Shown: piece after piece, positions 1 to 7,730 of the stretch
Layout: each line of letters starts with the position of its first letter
Numbering within the stretch: position 1 is the stretch's first letter
NCBI RefSeq assembly: GCF_020622265.1
Contig: NZ_JACNMQ010000001.1
Location: 1 to 64,000 of the forward strand
Origin: Halomonas sp. M20
Lineage (GTDB): Bacteria; Pseudomonadota; Gammaproteobacteria; Pseudomonadales; Halomonadaceae
Direction: 5' to 3'
Length of the DNA: 64,000 bases
Program-made: the position numbers and the translations under genes
The notes under the pieces: model-generated
What the model was told of the DNA's origin: nothing
Database searches by the model: none
The model's input: the letters and a program-made list of their open reading frames with translations, nothing else

Positions 1-8
1 ACCGTTTA

Positions 9-127
9 CGCCTGACGACCATAGCGAGCGGGTCCCACCTGACCCCATGCCGAACTCAGCAGTGAAACCGCTCAGCGCCGATGGTAGTGTGGGGTCTCCC
101 CATGTGAGAGTAGGTCATCGTCAGGCA
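9..127 (+). rRNA. rrf: 5S ribosomal RNA
   Basis: This is a complete 5S rRNA of about 119 nt. It contains the conserved stretch around positions 31-60 (gtcccacctgaccccatgcc) and the loop E/helix IV sequence at 81-104. The 5' end (gcctgacgacc, from 10) pairs with the 3' end (ggtcatcgtcaggc, to 126) to form the terminal helix. The 16S and 23S genes would lie upstream, outside the window. The exact ends are uncertain by 1-2 nt. Confidence 0.95.
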
Positions 128-161
128 TCTATTGCGCCCAGCGAGGTGACGGCGTTACCCA

Positions 162-291
162 GGGGTCTCCCCATGGACCCGTTTGTCGGGAACAAACGGG
201 AACCGCTTCAGCGGGCCCGAAGGGCGAGTCTCAGGATGAGACGAGTAAAGTCCCGGTGTGCCGGCCAGATCCTCGTCAGGCACTTATTGCG
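162..291 (+). repeat. Partial 5S 3'-end repeat with internal insertion
   Basis: Between the 5S gene and its terminator, two parts of the 5S tail recur in order. The 14-mer ggggtctccccatg at 91-104 reappears at 162-175. The 3' end plus flank, tcgtcaggcatctattgcg at 118-136, reappears at 273-291 with two differences. About 100 nt without 5S similarity separate the two echoes, whereas only about 13 nt separate them in the real 5S. It looks like a decayed second 5S gene or a recombination scar at the end of the rRNA operon. The second tail could in principle also pair with the 5' strand of the 5S terminal stem. Confidence 0.55.
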
Positions 292-324
292 AACCCCCGA
301 TCTCCTAGAGGTCGGGGGTTTTTG
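291..324 (+). terminator. Rho-independent terminator of the rRNA operon
   Basis: A 9-bp stem (aacccccga 292-300 / tcgggggtt 312-320) with an 11-nt loop runs into a T-run (319-323). It follows the 5S tail repeat and is the natural end of the rRNA transcript. Confidence 0.85.
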
Positions 325-353
325 CGTGGCGTGGGGAGTAGAAAACCCGATGC

Positions 354-1409
354 TCAGTGGCAGATGGCTTCCAGCGCTTTCATCAAGCTGTCCATCTCAT
401 CATCGGTGCCGATGGTGATGCGCAGAAAGTCGCGTAGCGCTTCGGTATTGAAGTGGCGTACCAGGATGCCACGCTCGCGTAACCCAGTGTAGATTTGCCC
501 CGCATTCTGCTTGTGATGACGTACGAGCAGGAAGTTGGCTTGTGAAGGCAGCACCTCGAAGCCCAGTGTCTCCAGCTGTTGCCGTGTCTGTTCTCGGGTG
601 CTGATGACCCTTTCTCGGCAAGCATCGAAATGCTCGCGATCCTTGAGTGCGGCCACACCGGCAACAATAGCCAAACTGTCGATGGGGTAAGAGTTGAAGG
701 AATTCTTGACCCTTTCCAGCCCTTCGATGAGCTCCCGCGAGCCGATGGCGTAGCCTAGGCGCAGCCCCGCCAGGCTGCGTGATTTGGAGAACGTACCCGT
801 GACCAGCAAGTTGGGGTAGTCCTGCACAAGCGGTACGGAAGATTCGCCACCGAAGTCGACATAGGCTTCATCGACAAGCACCACGCATTCGGTGATGCGC
901 TCAAGCAATTCGGCAATCGCGTTCCGGCCATGGCCGTGACCGGTAGGCGCATTGGGATTGGCGAAGATGATGCCTCCGCTATCTGCATCCAGTCCCTGCA
1001 GCGGCACCTGCCATTTATCGTCCAGGGCCACACTATGAGACTCGATACCGTACAGGCGACAATAGACTGGATAGAAACTGTAGGTAATTGACGGCATCGT
1101 TAGTGGCTTGTCTTGTCGAAAGAAGGTCTGGAATGCCAGTGCCAGCACCTCATCGGAGCCGTTTCCGACGAACACCTGATCCGAACCGACACCGAACTCC
1201 TCGGCTAACGCCTCTCGTAGCAGGGCAGCTTCAGGGTCGGGGTAAAGACGCAGATGGCTCAATGGGTAATCGTGTAACGCTTGCTCCACTCCCGGCGAAG
1301 GCGGATAGGGGTTCTCGTTGGTGTTCAGCTTGATCAGGCGTTCGCGGGGCTGCTCTCCGGGTACGTAGGGCGTTAGTTCGCGTACCTCGGGACTCCAGAA
1401 CTTGCTCAT
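354..1409 (-). CDS. hisC: Histidinol-phosphate aminotransferase
   Basis: A 351-residue class I/II PLP aminotransferase that converts imidazole-acetol phosphate plus glutamate to histidinol phosphate in histidine biosynthesis. Visible family marks are LNTNENPYPPSP near residues 28-39, the substrate-loop NPNAPTG (151-157), D180 and Y183 in the VDEAYVDF segment, and the PLP lysine K209 in TFSKSRSLAGLRLGY. The length is normal for HisC. It starts with ATG at 1409 and is divergent from the AEC permease gene. It is separated from hisBHAF, which lies 13 kb away, so histidine genes are split into several clusters here. The 3' end abuts the rRNA operon terminator. Confidence 0.95.
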   Translation of the reverse strand: MSKFWSPEVRELTPYVPGEQPRERLIKLNTNENPYPPSPGVEQALHDYPLSHLRLYPDPEAALLREALAEEFGVGSDQVFVGNGSDEVLALAFQTFFRQDKPLTMPSITYSFYPVYCRLYGIESHSVALDDKWQVPLQGLDADSGGIIFANPNAPTGHGHGRNAIAELLERITECVVLVDEAYVDFGGESSVPLVQDYPNLLVTGTFSKSRSLAGLRLGYAIGSRELIEGLERVKNSFNSYPIDSLAIVAGVAALKDREHFDACRERVISTREQTRQQLETLGFEVLPSQANFLLVRHHKQNAGQIYTGLRERGILVRHFNTEALRDFLRITIGTDDEMDSLMKALEAICH

Positions 1410-1519
1410 GGTTTCTCGCTTAGACAGGATAGACTTTCGACCATGGTGACGCGGCGGCGCGGGCCGCGCAAGCGCCAGCGTGATAGGCTGTCAGCCTTTG
1501 TTTTAGGCCACATATTCCT

Positions 1520-2416
1520 ATGCTTGCCAAGATCCTATCGACGCTTCTGCCGGTCTTCCTGATCACCGGGTGCGGGACGCTCTACGGACGATTTCGCACA
1601 CCGGATATTCGCGGCTTGAATACACTGAACATGGAGCTTTTCGTGCCCATGCTAGTGTTCGCCGTGTTGGCTGATCGAGAGGCTCCCCTTCAACAATATG
1701 CGGCATTGGCGATCGCTGCAGTCGTCATAGTGTTGGGTTCGGGGCTACTGCTATGGCCGTTGGCCCGTTTTCTCAGGCTGGATATACGCACTTTCCTGCC
1801 ACCGATGATGTTCAACAATACCGGCAACATGGGAATTCCCTTGCTGGTACTGGCGTTTGGCGAGGAAGCACTTCCCGCCGCGATAGTTTTGTTCATCGTC
1901 GAAATGCTGTTGCACTTTTCAGTAGGGCTGTACATGCTCAACCCGTTCACACCGCTATGGCGGGTGCTGCGTATGCCGATCGTCTTCGCCAGCCTGGCTG
2001 GCTTGGGCGTAAATCTGGGCGGCATTCCTCTGCCGGACTGGTTGCTCGAAGCGATGAACATGTTGGGCGGGGTGGCCATTCCACTGATGCTGTTCGCACT
2101 TGGCGTGCGCATGCTCGAGATCGATTTCAGCGATTGGAAAATTGGTGTGGTGGGCGCTGTGGCCTGTCCGGCCAGTGGCTTGATTCTAGCCTGGCCCTTG
2201 ATCGTGTTGTTCGATCTTCAAGGAATACAGGCCGCATCACTTTGGATATTTGCTGCATTACCGCCGGCGGTACTCAATTATCTACTAGCGGAGCAATATC
2301 GTCAGGAACCGCAGAAGGTGGCCTCCCTGGTATTAATCGGTAATCTTGGCAGCTTGATCGTGATGCCAATCGTTCTGGCACTGGTATTTGCGAATTCAGT
2401 CGGCATCGCCCCATGA
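1520..2416 (+). CDS. AEC-family (auxin efflux carrier type) permease
   Basis: A 298-residue hydrophobic protein with about ten predicted membrane segments, arranged as two halves around a more polar centre, as in the bacterial AEC family. The FNNTGNMGIPLLVLAFGEEA segment (about residues 97-116) and the second-half VLNYLLAEQYRQEP (about 252-265) are characteristic. Members export or import small organic acids and amino acids in the inner membrane, and the substrate cannot be told from sequence. The gene is transcribed alone, divergent from hisC, with about 110 bp between the two starts. The following 250 bp (2417-2670) hold no recognisable gene. Confidence 0.85.
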   Translation: MLAKILSTLLPVFLITGCGTLYGRFRTPDIRGLNTLNMELFVPMLVFAVLADREAPLQQYAALAIAAVVIVLGSGLLLWPLARFLRLDIRTFLPPMMFNNTGNMGIPLLVLAFGEEALPAAIVLFIVEMLLHFSVGLYMLNPFTPLWRVLRMPIVFASLAGLGVNLGGIPLPDWLLEAMNMLGGVAIPLMLFALGVRMLEIDFSDWKIGVVGAVACPASGLILAWPLIVLFDLQGIQAASLWIFAALPPAVLNYLLAEQYRQEPQKVASLVLIGNLGSLIVMPIVLALVFANSVGIAP

Positions 2417-2670
2417 GTGCTGGCGTTTTAATTTGATCGACATGCACTGCTAGATACCTGTACTTTCGGTGCAGGCGTTTCATGCCGTGCTAAATCTTAA
2501 TCGGCGCGACGCAGTTATTTTACGGTAGTGATACCAAGGGATACACTAATTGCCCTACTTTAGGATGAGGCGAGTTGCTGCTAGGCTGTTATCGAGCGTA
2601 GCTTGCCGTTATCCTGTAGATCAGCACGCCATGGTGGATGGTGCCAGACCCAATCGTTAGGAGGATTCAT

Positions 2671-3126
2671 ATGCAGATCAGAACATTGCTGGCAGGTTCC
2701 GCAATGCTAGCTTTGCTGGCGGGTTGCGCCACCGGCACACAACAGGGCGGCTCGCCCGGCATGACCACCGCTGAAGAACAGGGCACGACCTATCAAGGTA
2801 CCTTGCCGTGCCGCAACTGTGCGGGAATCGATATCGATGTCACCCTCGAAGGGGATGAGCAGGCAACCGCCGCTGAGCGTACCTTCGATCTTGAAGCCAG
2901 CTATCGCGAGCATCCTCAGAATCCTCCTGCCGAGACCTATCAAGGGCAATGGGAAGTAATCAGCGGTACGGCAACCGATCCCGAAGCAACGGTTTATGAG
3001 CTCACGCCCCAAGGCGAAGGCCAGATCTATTACTTCTTGAAGCTCAACCCGACAACACTTGAGTTGATCGACCCCCAACTGCGTCGCTTCGAAAATGGTG
3101 AAATGCTGCGTCTACAGCGCCAGTAG
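2671..3126 (+). CDS. NlpE-like outer-membrane lipoprotein
   Basis: A 151-residue lipoprotein. The ATG at 2671 is chosen because an AGGAGG sits at 2659-2664 and a lipoprotein signal follows directly (MQIRTLLAGSAMLALLAGCA, lipobox LAGC, lipidated Cys19). The mature part contains YQGTLPCRNCAGIDIDVTLE, which matches the NlpE N-terminal pattern with a CxxC pair (LPCxxC). In E. coli NlpE senses surface contact and copper through the Cpx pathway. This protein has only the N-terminal domain, so a sensing role is inference. It is monocistronic, ended by the hairpin at 3154-3177. Confidence 0.75.
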   Translation: MQIRTLLAGSAMLALLAGCATGTQQGGSPGMTTAEEQGTTYQGTLPCRNCAGIDIDVTLEGDEQATAAERTFDLEASYREHPQNPPAETYQGQWEVISGTATDPEATVYELTPQGEGQIYYFLKLNPTTLELIDPQLRRFENGEMLRLQRQ

Positions 3127-3153
3127 CATCTTTTCGTAATGCGCTGACATCTC

Positions 3154-3184
3154 GAGGGCGGCCAATAAGCCGCCCTCGTTGTTT
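3154..3184 (+). terminator. Terminator after the NlpE-like gene
   Basis: A perfect 9-bp GC-rich stem (gagggcggc 3154-3162 / gccgccctc 3169-3177) with a 6-nt loop, followed by gttgtttc. It separates the lipoprotein gene from radA. Confidence 0.7.
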
Positions 3185-3242
3185 CTATAGAATGTGACAA
3201 TAGCCTGTGAATACGCAGGAACAGGAGCAAAGAGAAGCCAGC

Positions 3243-4616
3243 ATGGCAAAAGCGAAGAGTGCCTTTGTCTGTACCGAATGTGGTGCCGAATACAGCAAAT
3301 GGCAGGGGCAGTGTTCGAGCTGTCGCGAATGGAACACCTTGACCGAAATACGCCTGTCGCCCCCACGGGCCGGCACTGGCTCGTCAGCAAGCGGACGTAG
3401 TGGTTATGCCGGTGCAGTTTCTCGGGAGGTGGTCGATCTAGCGGCCGTGGACCTGTCAGAGGTGCCACGCTTCTCGTCCACCTTCGGCGAATTCGATCGA
3501 GTGCTGGGTGGTGGCCTGGTGCCCGGTTCGGCGGTGCTGCTGGGGGGTAACCCCGGTGCCGGCAAATCGACGTTGCTGTTGCAAGTGGCCTGCAAGTTAG
3601 CTCAGCAGCGCAGCGCACTCTACGTCACCGGTGAGGAATCGCTGTCCCAGGTGGCGATGCGCGCTCACCGCCTTCAGCTTCCTACCCAGGGGCTGAAGAT
3701 GCTTGCCGAGACTAGTATCGAAACGATCCTTGGAGTCGCCGAACGTGAACGACCTCAGGTGCTGATCATCGATTCCATTCAGACCATGCATCTGGAGGAT
3801 ATCGGCTCCGCACCGGGCGGCGTGGCTCAGGTACGGGAATCCGCCAGTGCTCTTACCCGTTTTGCTAAGCAGACCAACACCGTGCTGCTATTGGTGGGGC
3901 ATGTGACCAAGGATGGCACCCTGGCTGGTCCTAAGGTGCTCGAACACATGATCGATGCCTCGCTCTTGCTAGAGGGCGGGGCGGATTCGCGTTTTCGTAC
4001 CCTGCGCGGGCAGAAGAATCGGTTTGGCGCGGTCAATGAACTGGGGGTTTTCGCCATGCTGGAGCACGGCATGAAAGAGGTGAAGAACCCTAGCGCCATC
4101 TTCCTGTCGCGCAACGAGGAGCAGGCACCGGGCAGTCTGGTGATGGTGGTCTGGGAAGGCACTCGGCCAATCCTCGTCGAGGTACAGGCGCTGGTGGATG
4201 ATTCGGCGTTGGGCAATCCGCGCCGGGTGGCGGTAGGGCTCGATCCCAATCGGCTAGCCATGTTGTTGGCGGTACTGAATCGTCATGGCGGCTTGTTTAC
4301 CGGTGATCAGGACGTCTTTCTCAACGTCGTGGGTGGGGTCAAGGTGCTGGAGACCAGCGCCGATCTGGCGGTGTTGCTGGCAGTCGTCTCGAGCCTGCAA
4401 AACCGTTCTCTGCCCCGAGAGCTGGTGGTGTTCGGCGAGGTAGGGCTGTCCGGTGAGATTCGTCCGGTGCCCAGCGGCCAGGAGCGTATCGTCGAAGCCG
4501 CCAAGCATGGTTTTACCCGGGCCATCGTGCCTCGGGCCAACGCCCCCAAGACCTCGCCCGCTGGCATGCAGGTAATCGCCGTAGACAAGCTTGCCGAGGC
4601 GTTGGAAGCATTATGA
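3243..4616 (+). CDS. radA: DNA repair protein RadA (Sms)
   Basis: A 457-residue RecA-like branch-migration helicase that processes recombination intermediates. The start ATG 3243 gives the usual MAKAKSAFVCTECG N-terminus; an upstream GTG at 3207 would add 12 atypical residues. Seen in order: a four-cysteine zinc finger (C10, C13, C24, C27), Walker A GGNPGAGKST (101-110), the RadA-specific KNRFG motif (KNRFGAVNELGVF, about 255), and a C-terminal Lon-protease-like domain (EVGLSGEIRPVPSGQER). The length matches E. coli RadA (460). It is followed 53 bp later by selD. Confidence 0.95.
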   Translation: MAKAKSAFVCTECGAEYSKWQGQCSSCREWNTLTEIRLSPPRAGTGSSASGRSGYAGAVSREVVDLAAVDLSEVPRFSSTFGEFDRVLGGGLVPGSAVLLGGNPGAGKSTLLLQVACKLAQQRSALYVTGEESLSQVAMRAHRLQLPTQGLKMLAETSIETILGVAERERPQVLIIDSIQTMHLEDIGSAPGGVAQVRESASALTRFAKQTNTVLLLVGHVTKDGTLAGPKVLEHMIDASLLLEGGADSRFRTLRGQKNRFGAVNELGVFAMLEHGMKEVKNPSAIFLSRNEEQAPGSLVMVVWEGTRPILVEVQALVDDSALGNPRRVAVGLDPNRLAMLLAVLNRHGGLFTGDQDVFLNVVGGVKVLETSADLAVLLAVVSSLQNRSLPRELVVFGEVGLSGEIRPVPSGQERIVEAAKHGFTRAIVPRANAPKTSPAGMQVIAVDKLAEALEAL

Positions 4617-4669
4617 ATCTCTGCCCACCGCTGGGTTAGAATGCAAGAATCATTGGCAAGGAGAACTCG

Positions 4670-5707
4670 ATGAGTGCCATTCGACTGACACAATACAGTC
4701 ACGGTGCAGGATGCGGCTGCAAGATCGCTCCAGATGTGCTCGATGACATTCTGGCCAAGGCCGGGCCCGGTGCCGGCAGCTCGAAGCTGATCGTCGGCAA
4801 TCAGGGCCGCGAGGATGCCGCGGTCTACGATCTTGGCGACGGTCGCGGCATGATCGCCACCACTGACTTCTTCATGCCGATCGTCGACGATCCCTTCGAT
4901 TTTGGCCGAATTGCGGCCACCAACGCCATCAGCGATGTGTATGCCATGGGTGGCACTCCGGTACTGGCCCTGGGCATTCTCGGCTGGCCGCTGGACAAGC
5001 TGAGCGCGAGCGTTGCCGGCGACGTGATTGCCGGGGCCCAGGCCGTGTGCCGGGAGTTGGGTCTGGCCCTGGCGGGTGGGCACTCCATCGATGCCCCGGA
5101 GCCGATTTTCGGTCTCGCCGTCAATGGGCTGGTCGATCTTGAACATCTGAAGCTCAACAAGAATGCCCAGCACGGCGACTTGCTCTATTTAACCAAGCCG
5201 CTTGGCGTGGGCATGCTGACCACCGCCGAGAAACAGGGGCTGCTTCAGCCTGGCCACCATGGCTTGGCTCGGGAAACGATGCTCAAGTCCAATGCCATCG
5301 GCGTTGAGCTGGCCCGGGTCTCCGGCGTGCATGCCATGACCGATGTGACCGGTTTCGGTCTTGCCGGTCATCTCGCTGAAGTGTGTGAAGCCAGCGGCGT
5401 CAAGGCGCGCATCGATTACAAGCGCTTGCCGCGTCTGGCCGAAGCTGAGGCCTACCGACGCCAAGGCGCGGTGCCCGGCGGTAGCGCCCGCAATCGCCAG
5501 GCGCTGGGAGCCAAGTTGCCGACCATGGACGAGGCGCACTGGCAATGGCTGTGCGATCCCCAGACTTCCGGAGGGCTACTATTGGCGGTGCATCCGTCCT
5601 GGGCCGATGATGTGGAACGCATCGGGCGTGACTACGACCTCCAACTTCAATCTTTCGGTGAATGCGTCAAGACCGAAGGCGAAGCGCTGATCGAGGTGCG
5701 GGGGTGA
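4670..5707 (+). CDS. selD: Selenide, water dikinase (selenophosphate synthetase)
   Basis: A 345-residue enzyme that makes selenophosphate from selenide and ATP. The N-terminus MSAIRLTQYSHGAGCGCK carries the catalytic pair C15 and K18 (C17/K20 in E. coli). It is the cysteine form, not a selenocysteine form. Further marks are the ATTDFFMPIVDDPFDFG segment and DVTGFGLAGHL. It overlaps mnmH by 4 nt (GTGA), so the two are co-translated. This pairing suggests that the selenophosphate made here serves tRNA 2-selenouridine. No selA, selB or selC is in the window, so selenoprotein synthesis cannot be judged. Confidence 0.95.
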   Translation: MSAIRLTQYSHGAGCGCKIAPDVLDDILAKAGPGAGSSKLIVGNQGREDAAVYDLGDGRGMIATTDFFMPIVDDPFDFGRIAATNAISDVYAMGGTPVLALGILGWPLDKLSASVAGDVIAGAQAVCRELGLALAGGHSIDAPEPIFGLAVNGLVDLEHLKLNKNAQHGDLLYLTKPLGVGMLTTAEKQGLLQPGHHGLARETMLKSNAIGVELARVSGVHAMTDVTGFGLAGHLAEVCEASGVKARIDYKRLPRLAEAEAYRRQGAVPGGSARNRQALGAKLPTMDEAHWQWLCDPQTSGGLLLAVHPSWADDVERIGRDYDLQLQSFGECVKTEGEALIEVRG

Positions 5708-6789
5708 ATCACCCTCAGGTCGAGCCGGATCTTGCGCTGCTGGGCCAGAATCGCCTTTTGATCGACGTGCGGGCGCCGGTGGAGTTCGCCGAAGGCGCCT
5801 TGCCTGGTGCCGTCAATTTGCCGCTGATGGATGACGAGGAACGCCGCCAGGTCGGTATCTGCTACAAGCACCGCGGCCAGCAGGCGGCGATCGAGCTTGG
5901 TAATCGCCTGGTGACCGGCAACCTCAAGGCCTCCCGGATAGCGGCCTGGCAGCGCGCCATAAAGGCGGACCCGCAGGCGGTGATCTACTGTTTTCGCGGC
6001 GGTTTACGCTCACGGATCGCCCAGCAATGGCTGCTGGAAGCCGGCATCGAGCGACCGCGCATTCGCGGTGGTTGGAAGGCCATGCGCAGAGCGCTGTGTG
6101 CACATACCGATGCCGCTGCGGCGCGTCCCATGCTCATCGTTGGCGGACTGACCGGCTGTGCCAAGACCGAGCTCATACAGCGCCTGGAAAATGGCGTCGA
6201 TCTGGAAGGCTGCGCCCGGCACAAGGGGTCGGCTTTCGGTCGTCATCCGCTCCCGGCCCCTTCGCAGATCGATTTCGAGCACGCGCTGGCTCGTCAGCTC
6301 ATGGATGTTGCGGGTAGCTGTGTGCTGGAAGATGAATCGCGGCATATCGGTGTCGCCAATATTCCACTGACGTTCTGGCAGGCAATGGAACGCGCTCCCC
6401 GAATACGGGTGGAGATGCCTCTTGACTGGCGTCTGGCGCGTATCCACAAGGACTATATTGAGGATCTCTGGGCGACCTATCGTTGCCAATATGGGCAGTG
6501 GCTTGGCTGGGCGCTGATGCGTAAACAACTGAGCAGTGCCCTGGGTCGGCTAAAGAAGCGCCTGGGCAGTGCTCGACTAGCGCGTTTGTCACGGCTACAG
6601 CAATTGGCCTTTCGCGAACATGAGCGAGGCAATACTCAAGCGCACGAAGCATGGCTCGGACCGCTACTGACCGAATACTACGATCCGATGTATCGATACC
6701 AGCTTGAAAAACATGCCCGCACCTACCTGCATGTTGGTGATTGGGAAAGCTGTCTGGCGTTTGCCAGGGATTGGCAGAATCACTCGTGA
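5704..6789 (+). CDS. mnmH: tRNA 2-selenouridine synthase
   Basis: A 361-residue SelU/MnmH, which converts 2-thiouridine to 2-selenouridine at the wobble base of Lys, Glu and Gln tRNAs. The GTG at 5704 overlaps the selD stop, and upstream in-frame codons would lie inside selD. An N-terminal rhodanese domain holds the catalytic cysteine C96 in YCFRGGLRS (C97 in E. coli). The P-loop region is GGLTGCAKTEL (147-157) and is followed by GVDLEGCARHKGSAFG. The P-loop reads GxxxxAK[T] rather than the Walker consensus GxxxxGK[ST]. It is convergent with the next gene, with 2 bp between them. Confidence 0.93.
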   Translation: MNHPQVEPDLALLGQNRLLIDVRAPVEFAEGALPGAVNLPLMDDEERRQVGICYKHRGQQAAIELGNRLVTGNLKASRIAAWQRAIKADPQAVIYCFRGGLRSRIAQQWLLEAGIERPRIRGGWKAMRRALCAHTDAAAARPMLIVGGLTGCAKTELIQRLENGVDLEGCARHKGSAFGRHPLPAPSQIDFEHALARQLMDVAGSCVLEDESRHIGVANIPLTFWQAMERAPRIRVEMPLDWRLARIHKDYIEDLWATYRCQYGQWLGWALMRKQLSSALGRLKKRLGSARLARLSRLQQLAFREHERGNTQAHEAWLGPLLTEYYDPMYRYQLEKHARTYLHVGDWESCLAFARDWQNHS

Positions 6790-6791
6790 TG

Positions 6792-7481
6792 TCAGGCGGT
6801 GCTGGTTATCCACCGTAAAAGCACCCGATCGAGCAGGGCAGCCAGGCGATCGAGGCGTCTTGAATCGGCAAATATCTCCTCGCGGCCCTGTACGAAGGGT
6901 CCATCTGCCTCCAGCGCTTCAGGCACGTGCGCCAGCAGCGCCTCTACGCTGGCGTGAGTGACTTCCAGACGGCACTGGAGCCCGACCACGCGGCCCTGAT
7001 CCCAGGCAAAGCCTTGCACCGGACTGGCTGAGCTTGCGCCTAGCGGTAGCGCATCCTCCGGCAGACCGAAGATGTCGCGGTGCCAGTGAAAGGCCTCGAA
7101 TTGCTCGGGTAGATCAAAAGGGCTGTCCGGCGCTAGAGTGATCGAATGCCAGCCTATCTCGGCGTAGGTGCCTCGTGAAACGATAGCGCCCAGCTCCGCG
7201 GCGATCAGTTGCGCACCCAGCCCGATGCCCAGCACCGGCTTGCCACTCTTCAAGGCGCGAGTGATCAGTTTCTTTTCGCGTTTGAGCCATGGGTAGCGCT
7301 CTTCATCCTCGGGGTCCTGGGGGCCATCGAGCAGAATCAGACCGTCGCAATCCTCGAGACGAGGCGGGACTTCCTCCGCATAGAGGTGACAGGTGTTATG
7401 GCTATGGTGCATGCCCGTAAGCCAGTCAGCCATGCGGGCAGGACCATCATAGGCGGCGTGCTGGAGAAAGTAGATATGCAT
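6792..7481 (-). CDS. Class I glutamine amidotransferase-like protein, catalytic residues missing
   Basis: A 229-residue protein with the fold of stand-alone type 1 glutamine amidotransferases (GMP-synthase GATase-like): LILLDGPQDPEDE near 48-60, KPVLGIGLGAQLIAAELGA at 81-99, FHWHRDIFGLP near 131-141 and VVGLQCRLEVTHASV at 165-179. The nucleophile expected in GICLGAQ is Gly87 here (codon ggg at 7221-7223), and the histidine of the usual GLQFHxE is Arg171 (codon at 6969-6971). Only the Glu (E173) of the triad remains. It should therefore not hydrolyse glutamine by the normal mechanism. It may be a binding or regulatory protein, or decaying. The reading frame is intact. Confidence 0.8.
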   Translation of the reverse strand: MHIYFLQHAAYDGPARMADWLTGMHHSHNTCHLYAEEVPPRLEDCDGLILLDGPQDPEDEERYPWLKREKKLITRALKSGKPVLGIGLGAQLIAAELGAIVSRGTYAEIGWHSITLAPDSPFDLPEQFEAFHWHRDIFGLPEDALPLGASSASPVQGFAWDQGRVVGLQCRLEVTHASVEALLAHVPEALEADGPFVQGREEIFADSRRLDRLAALLDRVLLRWITSTA

Positions 7482-7730
7482 GATGAGATCATGATGGATA
7501 AAGCGGCTGTTGCTGTCTAGTCAGTTCTGTCTAGCCAGTATTGGCATAGGTGAGGATCGGTACGTCGCTTTTCACTACCGAGTGAGTGAAAACCAGGCCC
7601 TAGCGATTGCTGACTTCTATCAAGTGCAATCGGGCGGACTTGGACTATGCTTTGCTTGCGAACCGTTATTCCGCTCGACAATGCGGGTTACGTCCAGTCC
7701 ATCCCATTCATGAGCATATAAGGCCTCTTT

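Noticed and set aside
47..492. Open frames of 123 and 78 codons over the 5S gene and its tail
   Set aside because: They overlap a structural RNA and its terminator and have no family resemblance.
1484..1504. aggctgtcagcctttgtttta as a terminator
   Set aside because: The stem is only 5 bp with a 3-nt loop, and no plus-strand gene lies upstream.
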